Shown piece after piece: positions 16,703-26,246 of a stretch of 64,000 nucleotides of DNA. The notes below the pieces were generated by a model. The model did no database searches. It saw nothing but the letters and a program-made list of their open reading frames with translations, and had not been told where the DNA came from. This DNA comes from Limiplasma sp034927815 (GTDB lineage Bacteria > Bacillota > Clostridia > Christensenellales > Aristaeellaceae): the NCBI GenBank assembly GCA_034927815.1, contig JAYFPK010000017.1, positions 1-64,000 of the forward strand, given 5' to 3'. The first letter of the stretch is position 1. Each line of letters starts with the position of its first letter. The position numbers were made by a program, and so were the translations under genes.

Positions 16703-18052
16703 TTAGAGAATTCCTCCGGTTTGCAGCAAGCGTTCGCGCACTTGCGCAGCCTGTACCGTTGACACGGCCCTATCGCTTTGGGCGGCCATGGCGGCGCAAA
16801 CCCCCGCCGCCTCGCCAATAGCCAGGCAGGTGCCCATGACGCGGCAGGAGCCGAAGGCCTCCACATCGGCGTCGATGGCACGGCCGCTCAGCACCAGCCC
16901 CTCCATACGGGCGGGAATCAACGCGCCCAGGGGGATTCCATAGGGCTCCCGGAGGGGATCCAGCCGGATGCCAACGCCGTCGCCCGCGTGAATATCGATG
17001 TTGTAGGCCCCCAGGGCAATGGTTTCCTCATCGCGATGGGCCGCGCGGACCTGCGCGCCGGTCAGCTGCCTGCGGCCTTTGAAATGGCGGCTTTCCCGAA
17101 TGCCCAACAGCGGCGCAACAGCGGACAGGCGGCAGTTTTCAAAGCCCGGGAAGTAATCCCGCATCACCCCCAGCAGCTCCAGCACCTGCATGCTGCCCTG
17201 TGCAACGCCGCAGGACAGGCTTTCAGGGTCCGTGGCATCCACATCCAATAGCCGGCTGGTATTGATGGCCAGGCGGCCCTCTTCCGCAGAGGTGATGTAG
17301 ATGAAGCGGTCCCGGGGCACATGGTAGCGGCCATCCGCCTCCGCCTTTTTCAGTAAAGCCGGAAACCCGATAAAGCAATGTCCTTTGGTGTTTCGGAAAA
17401 AGGAGGGATTGTAGGAGGCTGAATAGGTGTCCGGCAGTATGATTTCTTCCGGGTGCTCCTGGATATAGGCATACAGGCGCTCCATCTCCACGTTGCACAC
17501 GGTGAACATGAGGGTGGCGGGCTGGGTCAGCCCTTGGGCGTTTTGCCCATATACATAGTCCGCCCCCGCCATTTCCGCCAGGTCCCCATCCCCCGTGGCG
17601 TCCACGAATGCTTTGGCTTCAACCGGCACACGCTGCCCCTTGCCAAAGAATACTACCTTGCAAAGCCTGCCGTCCCTCACTTCCGCTTCCATGGGCACGG
17701 AATGAAACAGCAGCTCCACGCCCGCCTCCTGGCACATTTCCAGCGCGACCAGCTTGACCCATTCGGGGTTGACGGCCGTAATGGAGTTGTGAACGGGACA
17801 GGGATAGTGCCCCAGGGAGCCGCCCACCGCCACCAGGCGGTCTACAAACTCCTGGGCGATCCCCCCCAGCGCCGGGTTTCCGTTGCCGTCCAGGTAGGCC
17901 AGCAGCCCAAGCCCTGTGGTAGCCATCCCCCCCAGAAAGCCGTTGCGCTCCACCAGCAGAGTCTTCATTCCAAGGCGCGCGGCGGCAATGGCCGCCGGAA
18001 ATCCGCCGGGGCCGCCGCCCACGCATACCACGTCATACGCTCGCCGTATCAT
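16703..18052 (-). CDS. FAD-dependent oxidoreductase (FAD_oxidored type), copy A
   Basis: A 449-residue flavoprotein. The FAD-binding Rossmann motif DVVCVGGGPGGFPAAIAAAR opens the protein, and a second FAD element, AFVDATGDGDLAEMAG, lies near residue 155. It shares CPVHNSI, ESRHFKGRRQLT and YNIDIHAGDG with the copy at 26247, its closest relative here. The substrate is unknown; members of this family occur in sugar and cyclitol loci. Its start overlaps the previous gene by 4 bases, and a strong terminator follows, so it ends the operon. Confidence 0.88.
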   Translation of the reverse strand: MIRRAYDVVCVGGGPGGFPAAIAAARLGMKTLLVERNGFLGGMATTGLGLLAYLDGNGNPALGGIAQEFVDRLVAVGGSLGHYPCPVHNSITAVNPEWVKLVALEMCQEAGVELLFHSVPMEAEVRDGRLCKVVFFGKGQRVPVEAKAFVDATGDGDLAEMAGADYVYGQNAQGLTQPATLMFTVCNVEMERLYAYIQEHPEEIILPDTYSASYNPSFFRNTKGHCFIGFPALLKKAEADGRYHVPRDRFIYITSAEEGRLAINTSRLLDVDATDPESLSCGVAQGSMQVLELLGVMRDYFPGFENCRLSAVAPLLGIRESRHFKGRRQLTGAQVRAAHRDEETIALGAYNIDIHAGDGVGIRLDPLREPYGIPLGALIPARMEGLVLSGRAIDADVEAFGSCRVMGTCLAIGEAAGVCAAMAAQSDRAVSTVQAAQVRERLLQTGGIL

Positions 18053-19416
18053 TGTTTCACCTCCAAAATGGCGTTGTCGGCGCGCAGTTTTTCGCGCAGC
18101 TTTTGCACGTCAAGGGCCAAGGGGCTTTCCCCGCTTGCCGCGCACAGGGCGGCGGCGCACCCCGCAGCCTCCCCCAGGGCCATGCAGGTCGCCATCACTC
18201 TGGAAGAGCCAAAGGCGCCGCGCTCCTGGGAAATGAGCCTTCCGGTGAAGATCAGGCCATCCACGTTCCCGCTCACCATGGTTCCATAAGGTATGCCGTA
18301 TCCCCGCTTCACGATATACTGCTCGCTGCCCTCGTCGTCTCCATGATGAATGTCGATGTTGTACCCGGCAAGCACCACCGTATCCTCCGGGACCTCCCCC
18401 TTTAGCACGGCTTCGGTGCGAAGGGTCTCCTTGCCGATGCAGCGCCGCGACTCCCGCACGCCAAGCATGGGAGATATGCCGGAAAGCTGGCTCTTCTCAT
18501 ACCCGGGCATATACTTGGGAATGAAGCGCAGAAGCTCGCCCATCTGCCTCATTCCCTCCTGAATCCCTTTGGAGAGCTGGAACAGATCGCTTCCGTCAAA
18601 ATTCATGATCCGCGTATTGTTGATGGTCATGCGGTCCGGCAGCGGGTTGGTAATGGTTGAAAAACGGTCCCGGGGAATATTCTTGTAATCGCCATTGGCG
18701 CGGGCGGCCCTGATGACGCCGTCCAGGCCAAGAATGTTGTAGCCGACCGCATGGCGGTAAAACTCGGGGCTGGTGTCCATCTCGTACCCCTCCGGGGTCC
18801 TGGCCTCGTCGGGATTCTTTTCCAAGTAGTCTAGCATCGGCCCGCGCTCCACATTGGACAGCGAAAAGATCAGGGAAGCCGGCTGCAGCTCGCCGTCGCT
18901 CTCGTGGGGCGCCATGGGAACGCCCGTCATCGCGCTTACTTCCCCATCGCCGGTCGCGTCGATGAAAACAGCCGCTTCCACATCGTAGAAATGGTTCTTG
19001 CCAAAGACCGTTACCTGCTTCAGGCGGCCGTTTTCCATGCGCACACCGCAGGCCTCGCAGCAAAGCAGCAACTCCACCCCCGCCTGACAGCACATTTCGG
19101 TGAGGCGCAGCTGCGTCATGGCCGTATTGATGGGCGTCAGGCTGTTGAGAATCGGGCAATCGTTATGGCCCTGGGAATCGTCTGTTTCGTCCAGCTTGTC
19201 AATCAGCTCCTGGGCAATGCCGCCGGCCATCGGGTTCCCTTCCCGGTCACGAAAGCCCAGCAGGCCCAGCCCGGAAACGATCGTGCCGCCCAAAAACTGG
19301 TTTCGCTCCACCAGAAGCGTATTTGCGCCGTTGCGGGCCGCGGCAATGGCGGCAATCACACCGCTTGTGCCGCCGCCGATCACAGCGACGTCGTATTTCA
19401 TATGCTTATGAACCAT
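18049..19416 (-). CDS. FAD-dependent oxidoreductase (FAD_oxidored type), copy B
   Basis: A 455-residue paralogue of the downstream flavoprotein. The Rossmann motif DVAVIGGGTSGVIAAIAAAR begins at about residue 8, and FIDATGDGEVSAMTG lies near 165. The shared block appears here as CPILNSLTPIN. The first ATG is chosen because GGAGGAAGG lies 8 bases upstream; another ATG five codons later is possible. The pair of overlapping flavoprotein genes suggests a complex or two sequential oxidations of one imported compound. Confidence 0.88.
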   Translation of the reverse strand: MVHKHMKYDVAVIGGGTSGVIAAIAAARNGANTLLVERNQFLGGTIVSGLGLLGFRDREGNPMAGGIAQELIDKLDETDDSQGHNDCPILNSLTPINTAMTQLRLTEMCCQAGVELLLCCEACGVRMENGRLKQVTVFGKNHFYDVEAAVFIDATGDGEVSAMTGVPMAPHESDGELQPASLIFSLSNVERGPMLDYLEKNPDEARTPEGYEMDTSPEFYRHAVGYNILGLDGVIRAARANGDYKNIPRDRFSTITNPLPDRMTINNTRIMNFDGSDLFQLSKGIQEGMRQMGELLRFIPKYMPGYEKSQLSGISPMLGVRESRRCIGKETLRTEAVLKGEVPEDTVVLAGYNIDIHHGDDEGSEQYIVKRGYGIPYGTMVSGNVDGLIFTGRLISQERGAFGSSRVMATCMALGEAAGCAAALCAASGESPLALDVQKLREKLRADNAILEVKQ

Positions 19417-19435
19417 GATACCTTCCTCCGTTCGC

Positions 19436-20305
19436 TTATCCTTTGACCGCGCCCTGGGTAAGTCCCGAAATCATCAGTCTGCCGAGGAAAATGAATACAA
19501 CCAGAATTGGCAGAATGGCCATGCAGGCAGAGGCGCACAGCGCGCCCCAGTCGGTTCCAAAGAAGCCCAAAAAGTAGTAGATCACCTGCTGAATCGAACG
19601 CAAATCCGGGTTGTTGAGCATAACGCTGCCGACGATGAACTCATTCCAGGAACCGATAAAGGTGAACAGCGCGGCGGAGGCGATGGACGGCAGAATGAGA
19701 CGCGGCGTTAAGCAAAAGATGATGTAGGCATGGGAGCATCCGTCAATGGTGGCCGCCTCGTCGATCTCAATGGGCACGGCTTCCACTCCGCTGCGGATAA
19801 TCCAGATGGACATGGGAATCTGGTAGGCCGTATAGATCAAAATCAACGTATACCATCTGTCGATCATTTGCAGCATGGACATCATCGTGTAGTTGGGAAT
19901 CAGCAGGACCGAGCTTCCCGCGGACAGCGGAATGCCCGCCACCACAAAGTAAAACAGCAGCTTCTTACCCCTGAACCGGCACCGCTGAAAGCCGTAGGCC
20001 GCGGGCACGCCCAGCAGCAACACAAGCAAAATGGAGGCTCCGGAATAGAATGCGCTGTTGCGCACACCCAGCCAGAACCCGCTCTTGAAGATGTTGTCGT
20101 AGTGCTCAAAGGAAATGCCGGAGCCCACCAGCGAAGGCGGATAAAGAAACAGCTCTCTTCTGGGCTTGAAGGACGTGGCCACGCCCCAGATGATGGGAAT
20201 CAGCGTAACCGCCAACACCACCAGCAAAACAACCAGCTCCACAGCTTTGCCGCCAATGTCCCGCGCCAGCTTCTTGCGCCGGCGGGCTGTCGCGTCATAT
20301 ATCAT
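19436..20305 (-). CDS. Carbohydrate ABC transporter permease, MalG type
   Basis: A 289-residue six-helix permease. The EAA loop is IDEAATIDGCSHAYIIFCLTP. A basic N-terminal tail (ARRRKKLARD) precedes the first helix. The start overlaps the end of the MalF-type gene by 11 bases. It belongs to the importer of the FAD-oxidoreductase locus; no ATPase is encoded nearby. Confidence 0.9.
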   Translation of the reverse strand: MIYDATARRRKKLARDIGGKAVELVVLLVVLAVTLIPIIWGVATSFKPRRELFLYPPSLVGSGISFEHYDNIFKSGFWLGVRNSAFYSGASILLVLLLGVPAAYGFQRCRFRGKKLLFYFVVAGIPLSAGSSVLLIPNYTMMSMLQMIDRWYTLILIYTAYQIPMSIWIIRSGVEAVPIEIDEAATIDGCSHAYIIFCLTPRLILPSIASAALFTFIGSWNEFIVGSVMLNNPDLRSIQQVIYYFLGFFGTDWGALCASACMAILPILVVFIFLGRLMISGLTQGAVKG

Positions 20306-21155
20306 ACTTCACCATCCTAATGTAGAGGATAATCATGATTACGTTCACGGCAAACAGGATTGTGGACAGCGCGGAGGCGGTTCCAAACTTGTAGTAGCCG
20401 AAGCTGAGTTTATATAAGTACAGGGTGATTACGTTTGTGGCGTTGCTGGGGCCGCCGCTGGTGAGCACCATGGGCACGGTGTTGTTATTGAAGTTGCTCA
20501 TGGTCAGCACAATGGCGGAAATCAGCATTGGCGTTTTAATCAGGGGCAGGCGGATTTTGGTCAGCACCTGCCGGTTGTTTGCGCCGTCCACATGGGCGGC
20601 CTCCACCAGGGCATCGGGCACGCCCTTGAGGCCAGCCAAAATCATCACCATCGAATAGCCGATTGTCCGCCAGGCCATTACCGCAATCAGCGTAATCACA
20701 GCCTCTGTTTTGCGGTTAAACAGCATCATGGGCTCTATCCCGATCAGGCTTAAAAGGTAGTTGAACAGGCTGGTATCGCCATTGAGCAGCCAGCGCCAAA
20801 GCATGGTGCCCACCATCATGGAGATGACCCACGGAAGCAGCCCCACCAGTTGGATGCCAAAGGCCATCAAGCCGCTGCGCTTGTCGATCCACAGGGCCAG
20901 CGCCAGGCCCAGGATCATTGAAATGCCGGTGGAGCAGAGCGTGATAATAAAGGTAACGACAAAGGAGTTGTAAACGGCTTTGTCCGAAAGAATCCTGGCA
21001 TAGTTATCCAGGCCCACATAGCCGCCAAATCTCAGGTAGTCCAGCTTAAAGAAGCTGCAATAGACCGTATAAAACAGCGGCCATATCAGCAAAGCGATGA
21101 TGAACAGCATGGCCGGCGCCACCAGCAACGGGCCCAGTCTGTTTTGGCTTTTCAA
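20295..21155 (-). CDS. Carbohydrate ABC transporter permease, MalF type
   Basis: A 286-residue six-helix permease with the EAA loop VEAAHVDGANNRQVLTKIRLP. I prefer the TTG at 21155, which has GAGAGGGAT nine bases upstream. The longer frame to 21233 also starts with TTG but would have to translate through the 15-base hairpin between this gene and the binding-protein gene. Confidence 0.88.
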   Translation of the reverse strand: MKSQNRLGPLLVAPAMLFIIALLIWPLFYTVYCSFFKLDYLRFGGYVGLDNYARILSDKAVYNSFVVTFIITLCSTGISMILGLALALWIDKRSGLMAFGIQLVGLLPWVISMMVGTMLWRWLLNGDTSLFNYLLSLIGIEPMMLFNRKTEAVITLIAVMAWRTIGYSMVMILAGLKGVPDALVEAAHVDGANNRQVLTKIRLPLIKTPMLISAIVLTMSNFNNNTVPMVLTSGGPSNATNVITLYLYKLSFGYYKFGTASALSTILFAVNVIMIILYIRMVKYDI

Positions 21156-21178
21156 CGGTTTGATCCCTCTCTTACGAA

Positions 21179-21214
21179 CGTTTTCCCTCCCCGTATACGC
21201 GGGGAGGGAAAACG
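21179..21214 (-). repeat. Strong intercistronic hairpin after the binding-protein gene
   Basis: A perfect 15-base stem (CGTTTTCCCTCCCCG with its complement) closes a 6-base loop. It lies 32 bases after the binding-protein stop and 24 bases before the permease TTG start. With no T-run on the minus strand it probably protects the upstream message or partly terminates transcription. Confidence 0.8.
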
Positions 21215-21245
21215 CCAGGCTTTGCTTTCCCAAAAGAGCTTCCGC

Positions 21246-22550
21246 TTACTGGTTGCGCATGTTGAAATCCTGCGCCACCGCCTCCAGCGCTTCAGCGGCG
21301 CTCATGCCGTCCACCAGCACCTTCTGCGCGGCGTTGTTGAGGTCGTTCTTCCAGCTGGACACGGTGAAATCAGTGGGCTGAGGCCAACCGGCGGTGAGGA
21401 AGCCCTCGGAGATAACCGTCAGGAACTCGTTTTGCGCGATATACTCCTTCGCATTTTCCAGCGTGGACTGGCGCATGGCGGGCTGTCCGCCCAGCTCCAC
21501 CCACAGCTTATCAGCCTCGGGGCTGACCATGGCCTCCAGGAACAGGCCGGCTTCTTCCTTCACCTGGCTGCCGCTCCAAACGCCCACGCACCAGCCGTTG
21601 ATCACGCCGGGAGCATGGCCTTCCCCATCCTCGGTAGGCCAGAGCATGATCTGCACGGCGGAGGGATCATACACGCAGTTGGAGCGCACGGTGTTGACAC
21701 GGATCGCGCCGCCGGACATCATGGCCAGCTTGCCGGACTCGAAATCAACCCACAGGTCCTCCCCGGTGGACGACACGGCGGTTTCGGGGGTAATGCCATA
21801 CTCGGTAATGAACTTGCACATGGTTTCCAGCGCTTTCGCGCCCGTTTCATTGGCCCAGTTGGCGGTGCCGTCCGCGTTGAACAACGTGCCCTGCCGGGCG
21901 AGGATCATATTGGTCATAATCTGGGGATCCACGTGCTCGGTAGCCAGGCCAAGGCCGAAGCCATAGCGCTGCACGCCCAGCTCCTCGTCAAAGCCGGTAA
22001 GCTTCTGCGCGGCGGCAATCATCTCCTCCCAGGTGCGGGGAATCTCAATCCCGTGCTTCTGGAACAGGTCGGCCCGGTAGAAGATGGTTACATAGTTGCG
22101 GGAGAAGGTAACCTGGTAGTGCTTGCCGTCACGCACGCCAAAGCGCCAGAACGCATCGTCGATATCGGCGGTCTCTTCCCCGGACCACTTTCCGAAGGCG
22201 AGGTTCTCCAGGGGCTCAAGGGCTTCCAGGTCCAGCGCTGCGCCCATCTCGTCCATGATGATCCAGCAGATGTCGGGGGCATTGCCGGCGCTGTGCGCGG
22301 CAAAGAAGTTGGTGGACATGCTCGCCCAGTCCTGGGGTTCCACCACGATGTCAATGTCAGGATGCTCCGCTTCAAACTTGTCGATGATCTGCTGCAGCGC
22401 AATGGAGCGGCCGTTGGTGGTGTTGGTGGGGTCAAGGAACGTCCACATGCGGACGGTCTTCTTGTTCCCAGCCAGCGCGGAAACACCCATCAGGCCAAGC
22501 GTCAGGGCACATACCAGAACCAGGGCAACAATCTTGGTGAATTTTTTCAT
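21246..22550 (-). CDS. Carbohydrate ABC transporter substrate-binding protein (family 1)
   Basis: A 434-residue secreted binding protein. The signal peptide MKKFTKIVALVLVCALTLG ends at SALA without a lipobox. The mature protein has KFEAEHPDIDIVVEPQDW near residue 65, the usual family 1 element. GGGGGAAGAG precedes the ATG. It is the first gene of the leftward operon and is expected to be the most abundant product, consistent with the hairpin after it. The ligand is not predictable. Confidence 0.9.
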   Translation of the reverse strand: MKKFTKIVALVLVCALTLGLMGVSALAGNKKTVRMWTFLDPTNTTNGRSIALQQIIDKFEAEHPDIDIVVEPQDWASMSTNFFAAHSAGNAPDICWIIMDEMGAALDLEALEPLENLAFGKWSGEETADIDDAFWRFGVRDGKHYQVTFSRNYVTIFYRADLFQKHGIEIPRTWEEMIAAAQKLTGFDEELGVQRYGFGLGLATEHVDPQIMTNMILARQGTLFNADGTANWANETGAKALETMCKFITEYGITPETAVSSTGEDLWVDFESGKLAMMSGGAIRVNTVRSNCVYDPSAVQIMLWPTEDGEGHAPGVINGWCVGVWSGSQVKEEAGLFLEAMVSPEADKLWVELGGQPAMRQSTLENAKEYIAQNEFLTVISEGFLTAGWPQPTDFTVSSWKNDLNNAAQKVLVDGMSAAEALEAVAQDFNMRNQ

Positions 22551-22635
22551 GGCTCTTCCCCCTTCAATGAGTTGTACACAAAGCGATTCTTTTGGACCTG
22601 GCTTGCCTATCACTTCATGCATTTTCGTTGTTTAC

Positions 22636-22664
22636 AGCATAATCTATGAAAACGTTTTTTTGAA
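22636..22664 (-). promoter_or_regulatory. Promoter and operator of the binding-protein operon
   Basis: On the minus strand TTCAAA (22659-22664) and TATGCT (22636-22641) are spaced by 17 bases. The 16-base element TGAAAACGTTTTTTTG (22647-22662) overlaps the -35 and fills most of the spacer. The same element occurs inverted at 22867-22882, marking both as operators of the divergent LacI protein. Confidence 0.65.
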
Positions 22665-22830
22665 TTCTTTAAATTTACCTGTTCCATCCGTTTACGGAGA
22701 TAAAATACCACGATTTCTCCATTTTTCTCCTATTTACAAAGTTTCTTGGCTTTTCGCGATTCTTCCCCCTCCGCCTCTGTTTCCAAAATATGACAGCCTA
22801 TTTTAGGTGAATTCATCCGATCTTTTTGGC

Positions 22831-22882
22831 TTGAAAAGTTGCTGTTCTTTGCATATAATGAGTTCACAAAAAAACGTTTTCA
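22831..22882 (+). promoter_or_regulatory. Promoter and operator of the lacI-araC operon
   Basis: TTGAAA (22831-22836), a 17-base spacer and TATAAT (22854-22859) make a near-consensus promoter. The inverted copy of the 16-base operator (22867-22882) lies at the transcription start, suggesting autoregulation. Confidence 0.8.
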
Positions 22883-22908
22883 ACTATTTGGAAAGCGGGT
22901 GGTTCTTT

Positions 22909-23952
22909 TTGGCCGCTACCATCAAGGATGTGGCTCGGGCCGCGAATGTTTCAATTTCAACCGTATCGCGCGTTACCAGCAATGCTCCAAACGTATCCTC
23001 CGAAATCCGCAAGCGCGTGCTTCGCGCCATTGCCAAGCTGGGCTACACGCCCAGCGTGATTGCCAAAAGCCTTGCCATGCGCAGCCTGCGTCATATTGCC
23101 GTGCTCATGGGCCGCACCAAGGAACAGGCCTTTGCCAACCCGGATTTTATGCAAATGCTCGACGGCCTGAGCACCGGCCTGAACAAGCACGGCTATAACC
23201 TGGTGCTGTGCACCAACGGCGACCAGCAGGCCGAGATGTGCCATTGCATGAATTTGGTGCTGACCGGCGCTGTCCAGGGCGCTGTGGTGATCGGCTCGTT
23301 CCGCAACGACCCGCTTCTGGAGAGGCTTGTGGAAGCCAGAACGCCCTTTGTGCTCATTGGCTTTCCCTCGGGCCAGCCGGATATCCACAGCATGCCCTAC
23401 AATTCGGTGGGTACGGACGACTATGCGGACTGCTACGAAGCGGTGCGCTACCTGATAGGGTTGGGGCACCGCCGCGTTGGCATCATCTATTCCTCCTTGG
23501 AGTACACCGTGAACCGCATGCGCTATATGGGATACCTGGACGCCGTTGCGGACCATCACCTTGCGGCGGAGCCGCAGCTGATGGTGGAGGCCACCTATGC
23601 CAAAGAAAGCGCACGCTCCGCCGCCATGCGGCTTTTATCGCTGCCTCAACTGCCCACCGCCGTTTTCTGTACGGACGACTATAAGGCCGCCAATGTTCTG
23701 AGCGTGGCTGCCGAAAAGAACCTCCGCGTGCCTGACGACGTCTCCGTCATGGGCCATAATGATTACGATATTTCCACCATGACCTATCCCACGCTGACCA
23801 CGGTTCATGTACCGCTCCTCCATCTGGGCAGCAACGCTGCGGACCTCGTTGTGCAGGCGATCACGCATCCGGATGAGCCCAATAAAAACATTCTGCTGCC
23901 CTCCTACATCGTGAAGCGCGATTCCGTGGCGGCGCCGCCCGCAAGGCCATGA
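22909..23952 (+). CDS. LacI-family transcriptional regulator
   Basis: A 347-residue regulator with the HTH TIKDVARAANVSISTVSRV at the very N-terminus and a sugar-binding domain containing VMGHNDYDISTMTYPTLTTV. I chose the TTG at 22909: it lies just before the HTH with GCGGGTGG upstream. The longer frame from 22807 would begin upstream of the promoter -10. It is divergent from the importer operon and shares a matched pair of operators with it. The stop overlaps the araC start by 4 bases. Confidence 0.9.
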   Translation: MAATIKDVARAANVSISTVSRVTSNAPNVSSEIRKRVLRAIAKLGYTPSVIAKSLAMRSLRHIAVLMGRTKEQAFANPDFMQMLDGLSTGLNKHGYNLVLCTNGDQQAEMCHCMNLVLTGAVQGAVVIGSFRNDPLLERLVEARTPFVLIGFPSGQPDIHSMPYNSVGTDDYADCYEAVRYLIGLGHRRVGIIYSSLEYTVNRMRYMGYLDAVADHHLAAEPQLMVEATYAKESARSAAMRLLSLPQLPTAVFCTDDYKAANVLSVAAEKNLRVPDDVSVMGHNDYDISTMTYPTLTTVHVPLLHLGSNAADLVVQAITHPDEPNKNILLPSYIVKRDSVAAPPARP

Positions 23953-24884
23953 CCGTTTACCCTCCCGTAGCGGCGCGGCGTGAACTGCACATCACGCGGC
24001 TGCACAGCTTATACTACTTTCAGTTTTCCCCCAATGACCCCCTGGAGGGGGAAAGCCATGATTTTTGGGAAATGGTCTATATGGACGCAGGGGAGGCGCT
24101 GATCCATTCCGGCGCAAAGCGCCATCTCCTGCGGCAGGGCGAGGTGTTTTTGCACGAGCCCAACCGGTATCACCGCATCCAACTGATGCCGGATACAGCG
24201 CCCAATACCTTTATCATTTCGTTTTCCCTGAAAGGCCGCGGCCTTCATGAGCTCAAAAACCGCCCGTTGACGATGGAGCGCAGCCAGCGCATGCTGCTCG
24301 CCCGCCTTTTGGAAGAAGGCTCCGCCCTGTACGGGCCCCTGCTGGACTGTCACCGGGACCTGACCCGGGACCGGCTTGGCAGCGCCCGTTTCGGCGCGCT
24401 GCAAATGATCGTCAGCTATCTGGAGCTGATGCTGATTGAGCTGGTCCGGGGCTGCCAAGCGCAGCATATTCCGAAGGAAAGCACAGCCTTGGTAACGGGC
24501 GCGGGGCGGCCGGAGATGCTGGTCAGCCGCTTGAAAGCCTATATGCACGAGCATTTGAGCGAAAACCTGACCTTTTCGGACTGCTGCCGCTATCTGGGCA
24601 TGAGCGCCACGGCTGTGAAGGCATTGTTCCGTTCACAAAACGAGCCCGGGGTGATGCACTGCTACCAGTGGATGCGGGTCAGCGAGGCCCGGCGGATGCT
24701 GCGCAGCGGCCAATGGAACGTAACCGAAGTGGCGGCCGAGCTGGGCTATTCCTCCTGCCAGGCGTTTTCCGCCCAGTTCCGCCGCCTGATGGGGGCAAGC
24801 CCCACGGCCTACCTGCGCCGTGTGGCGGCGGAACCCGAGCTGATTACAAGCAAGGCCGAACACGGCGCAAAGGGCGTATCCTGA
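23949..24884 (+). CDS. AraC-family transcriptional regulator
   Basis: A 311-residue protein. An N-terminal cupin-like sensor (HDFWEMVYMDAGEALIHSG, then EVFLHEPNRYHRIQ) is followed by two C-terminal HTH motifs; the second ends ELGYSSCQAFSAQFRRLMG, the AraC signature. It overlaps the lacI stop (ATGA), so the two regulators are made together, an unusual pairing that suggests dual control of the neighbouring catabolic genes. Confidence 0.9.
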   Translation: MTVYPPVAARRELHITRLHSLYYFQFSPNDPLEGESHDFWEMVYMDAGEALIHSGAKRHLLRQGEVFLHEPNRYHRIQLMPDTAPNTFIISFSLKGRGLHELKNRPLTMERSQRMLLARLLEEGSALYGPLLDCHRDLTRDRLGSARFGALQMIVSYLELMLIELVRGCQAQHIPKESTALVTGAGRPEMLVSRLKAYMHEHLSENLTFSDCCRYLGMSATAVKALFRSQNEPGVMHCYQWMRVSEARRMLRSGQWNVTEVAAELGYSSCQAFSAQFRRLMGASPTAYLRRVAAEPELITSKAEHGAKGVS

Positions 24885-25084
24885 AAGAGCGGCCTGAATC
24901 CATTTTCTCATCCATAGGCCCTCAAGGGCATGGGCTTTCCCATAAAAATATGCGCCCTTTCGCTTCCGCGCCTATGGGAAAAGAGCCGCCCTTGGCCGCC
25001 GGGTTCCCCGTCCCCGCGCCGTGCCCGAATTGATAACAACTCCGTCCGCCTGCGAAAGCCACATCCCGGGGGCTATGCTATAAT
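24885..25084 (+). promoter_or_regulatory. Intergenic region with inverted repeats and extended -10 promoter
   Basis: No gene is seen. AAGGGCAT...ATGCGCCCTT (about 24923-24959) can fold and is followed by TTTCGC, a possible weak terminator for araC. TGC-TATAAT (25076-25084) is an extended -10 promoter, with no clear -35, placed 40 bases before the dehydrogenase start. Confidence 0.5.
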
Positions 25085-25124
25085 CCATACCAACAGACCA
25101 ACCTCAAAAAGGAGTTGACCAGCC

Positions 25125-26162
25125 ATGAAGACTTTTCGCATAGCTATTGTCGGCGCCGGTGTATGGGGCGATACCCATGCCGCTATTTACCGCGAGCACC
25201 CCATGGTGGAGCCGGTTGCCATCTGCGATAAGAACGGGGAGCGTGCCCGCGCCCTGGCGGAGAAGTACGGCCTGGCCAGGGTGTACGCCGATGTGGACGA
25301 CATGCTGCGCGAGGGCGGCTTTGAGGCCGTTTCCATCGTCACGCCGGATCATCTGCACGCTGATATCGCCGTCAAATGCGCGGCCGCCAAGAAGCACATG
25401 CTGATCGAAAAGCCTCTTGCCACCACCCGCGAGGACGTTTTCCGCATTGTGGACGCGGTGAAGGCGCACGGCGTGCGCGCCATGGTGGACCTGCACAACC
25501 GCTGGAGCCCGCCCTTTGCCGAGGCCCGCCGCCTGGTGGAGGCCGGGGAGCTGGGCACGCTGCGCAACGCCTATTTCCGTTTGAACGATATCAAGTGGGT
25601 TGCCACGGACATGCTGCCCTGGGCCTCCAATTCCTCCATCCTTTGGTTCCTGGGCAGCCATAGCTTCGACACGCTGCAATGGCTGTTCCAGGACCGCGTC
25701 AAGCGGGTGTACACCGTGGCCGGACGGGGCGTGCTGGACGCGCTGAACGTGCATACCGAGGACGTATTCCTGAGCACGCTGGAATTTGAAAAGGGCGGCA
25801 TCGCGCAGATGGAAAACGGCTGGATCACCCCCAACGCCAACCCCTGCGTGAACGATATCAAGTGCAACCTTTGCGGCGACAAGGCCATGATCGCCATCGA
25901 CGCCAGCAATCACAACCTCATTCAGTGCTACTCCGATAAGAAGGTAACGGTGCCCGACATCCTCGTCCGCAACCAGATTCACGGTCGCGTCAAGGGCTTT
26001 GCCTACGAAAGCATTCGCAGCTTCGTGGATAAGCTCGCCACAGGCGAGCCCTTCCTTGTGAGCCTTGAGGACGCGGCCCGTACCTCCCTCGCCATCCTTG
26101 CCATCATGGAATCCGCCAAGACCCGTACGCCGGTTGAAATCGACTACGGAACCCTTGTCTGA
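25125..26162 (+). CDS. Gfo/Idh/MocA-family oxidoreductase
   Basis: A 345-residue NAD(P)-dependent dehydrogenase. The N-terminal Rossmann motif is IAIVGAGVWGDTHAAIYREH, the family EKP motif appears as MLIEKPLATT near residue 95, and the C-terminal half is the substrate domain. Relatives oxidise hydroxyls of sugars, cyclitols or glycosides. It opens the rightward operon continued by the third FAD oxidoreductase and the zinc dehydrogenase. AAAAAGGAG precedes the ATG. Confidence 0.93.
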   Translation: MKTFRIAIVGAGVWGDTHAAIYREHPMVEPVAICDKNGERARALAEKYGLARVYADVDDMLREGGFEAVSIVTPDHLHADIAVKCAAAKKHMLIEKPLATTREDVFRIVDAVKAHGVRAMVDLHNRWSPPFAEARRLVEAGELGTLRNAYFRLNDIKWVATDMLPWASNSSILWFLGSHSFDTLQWLFQDRVKRVYTVAGRGVLDALNVHTEDVFLSTLEFEKGGIAQMENGWITPNANPCVNDIKCNLCGDKAMIAIDASNHNLIQCYSDKKVTVPDILVRNQIHGRVKGFAYESIRSFVDKLATGEPFLVSLEDAARTSLAILAIMESAKTRTPVEIDYGTLV

Positions 26163-26246
26163 TCCAACGGCCTGTACGCCGTAAAAGGCAGCGTACAGGC
26201 CTGCTGTTTTTCAACATGCTTCCATCCGGCGGAAAGGACGATCCGT

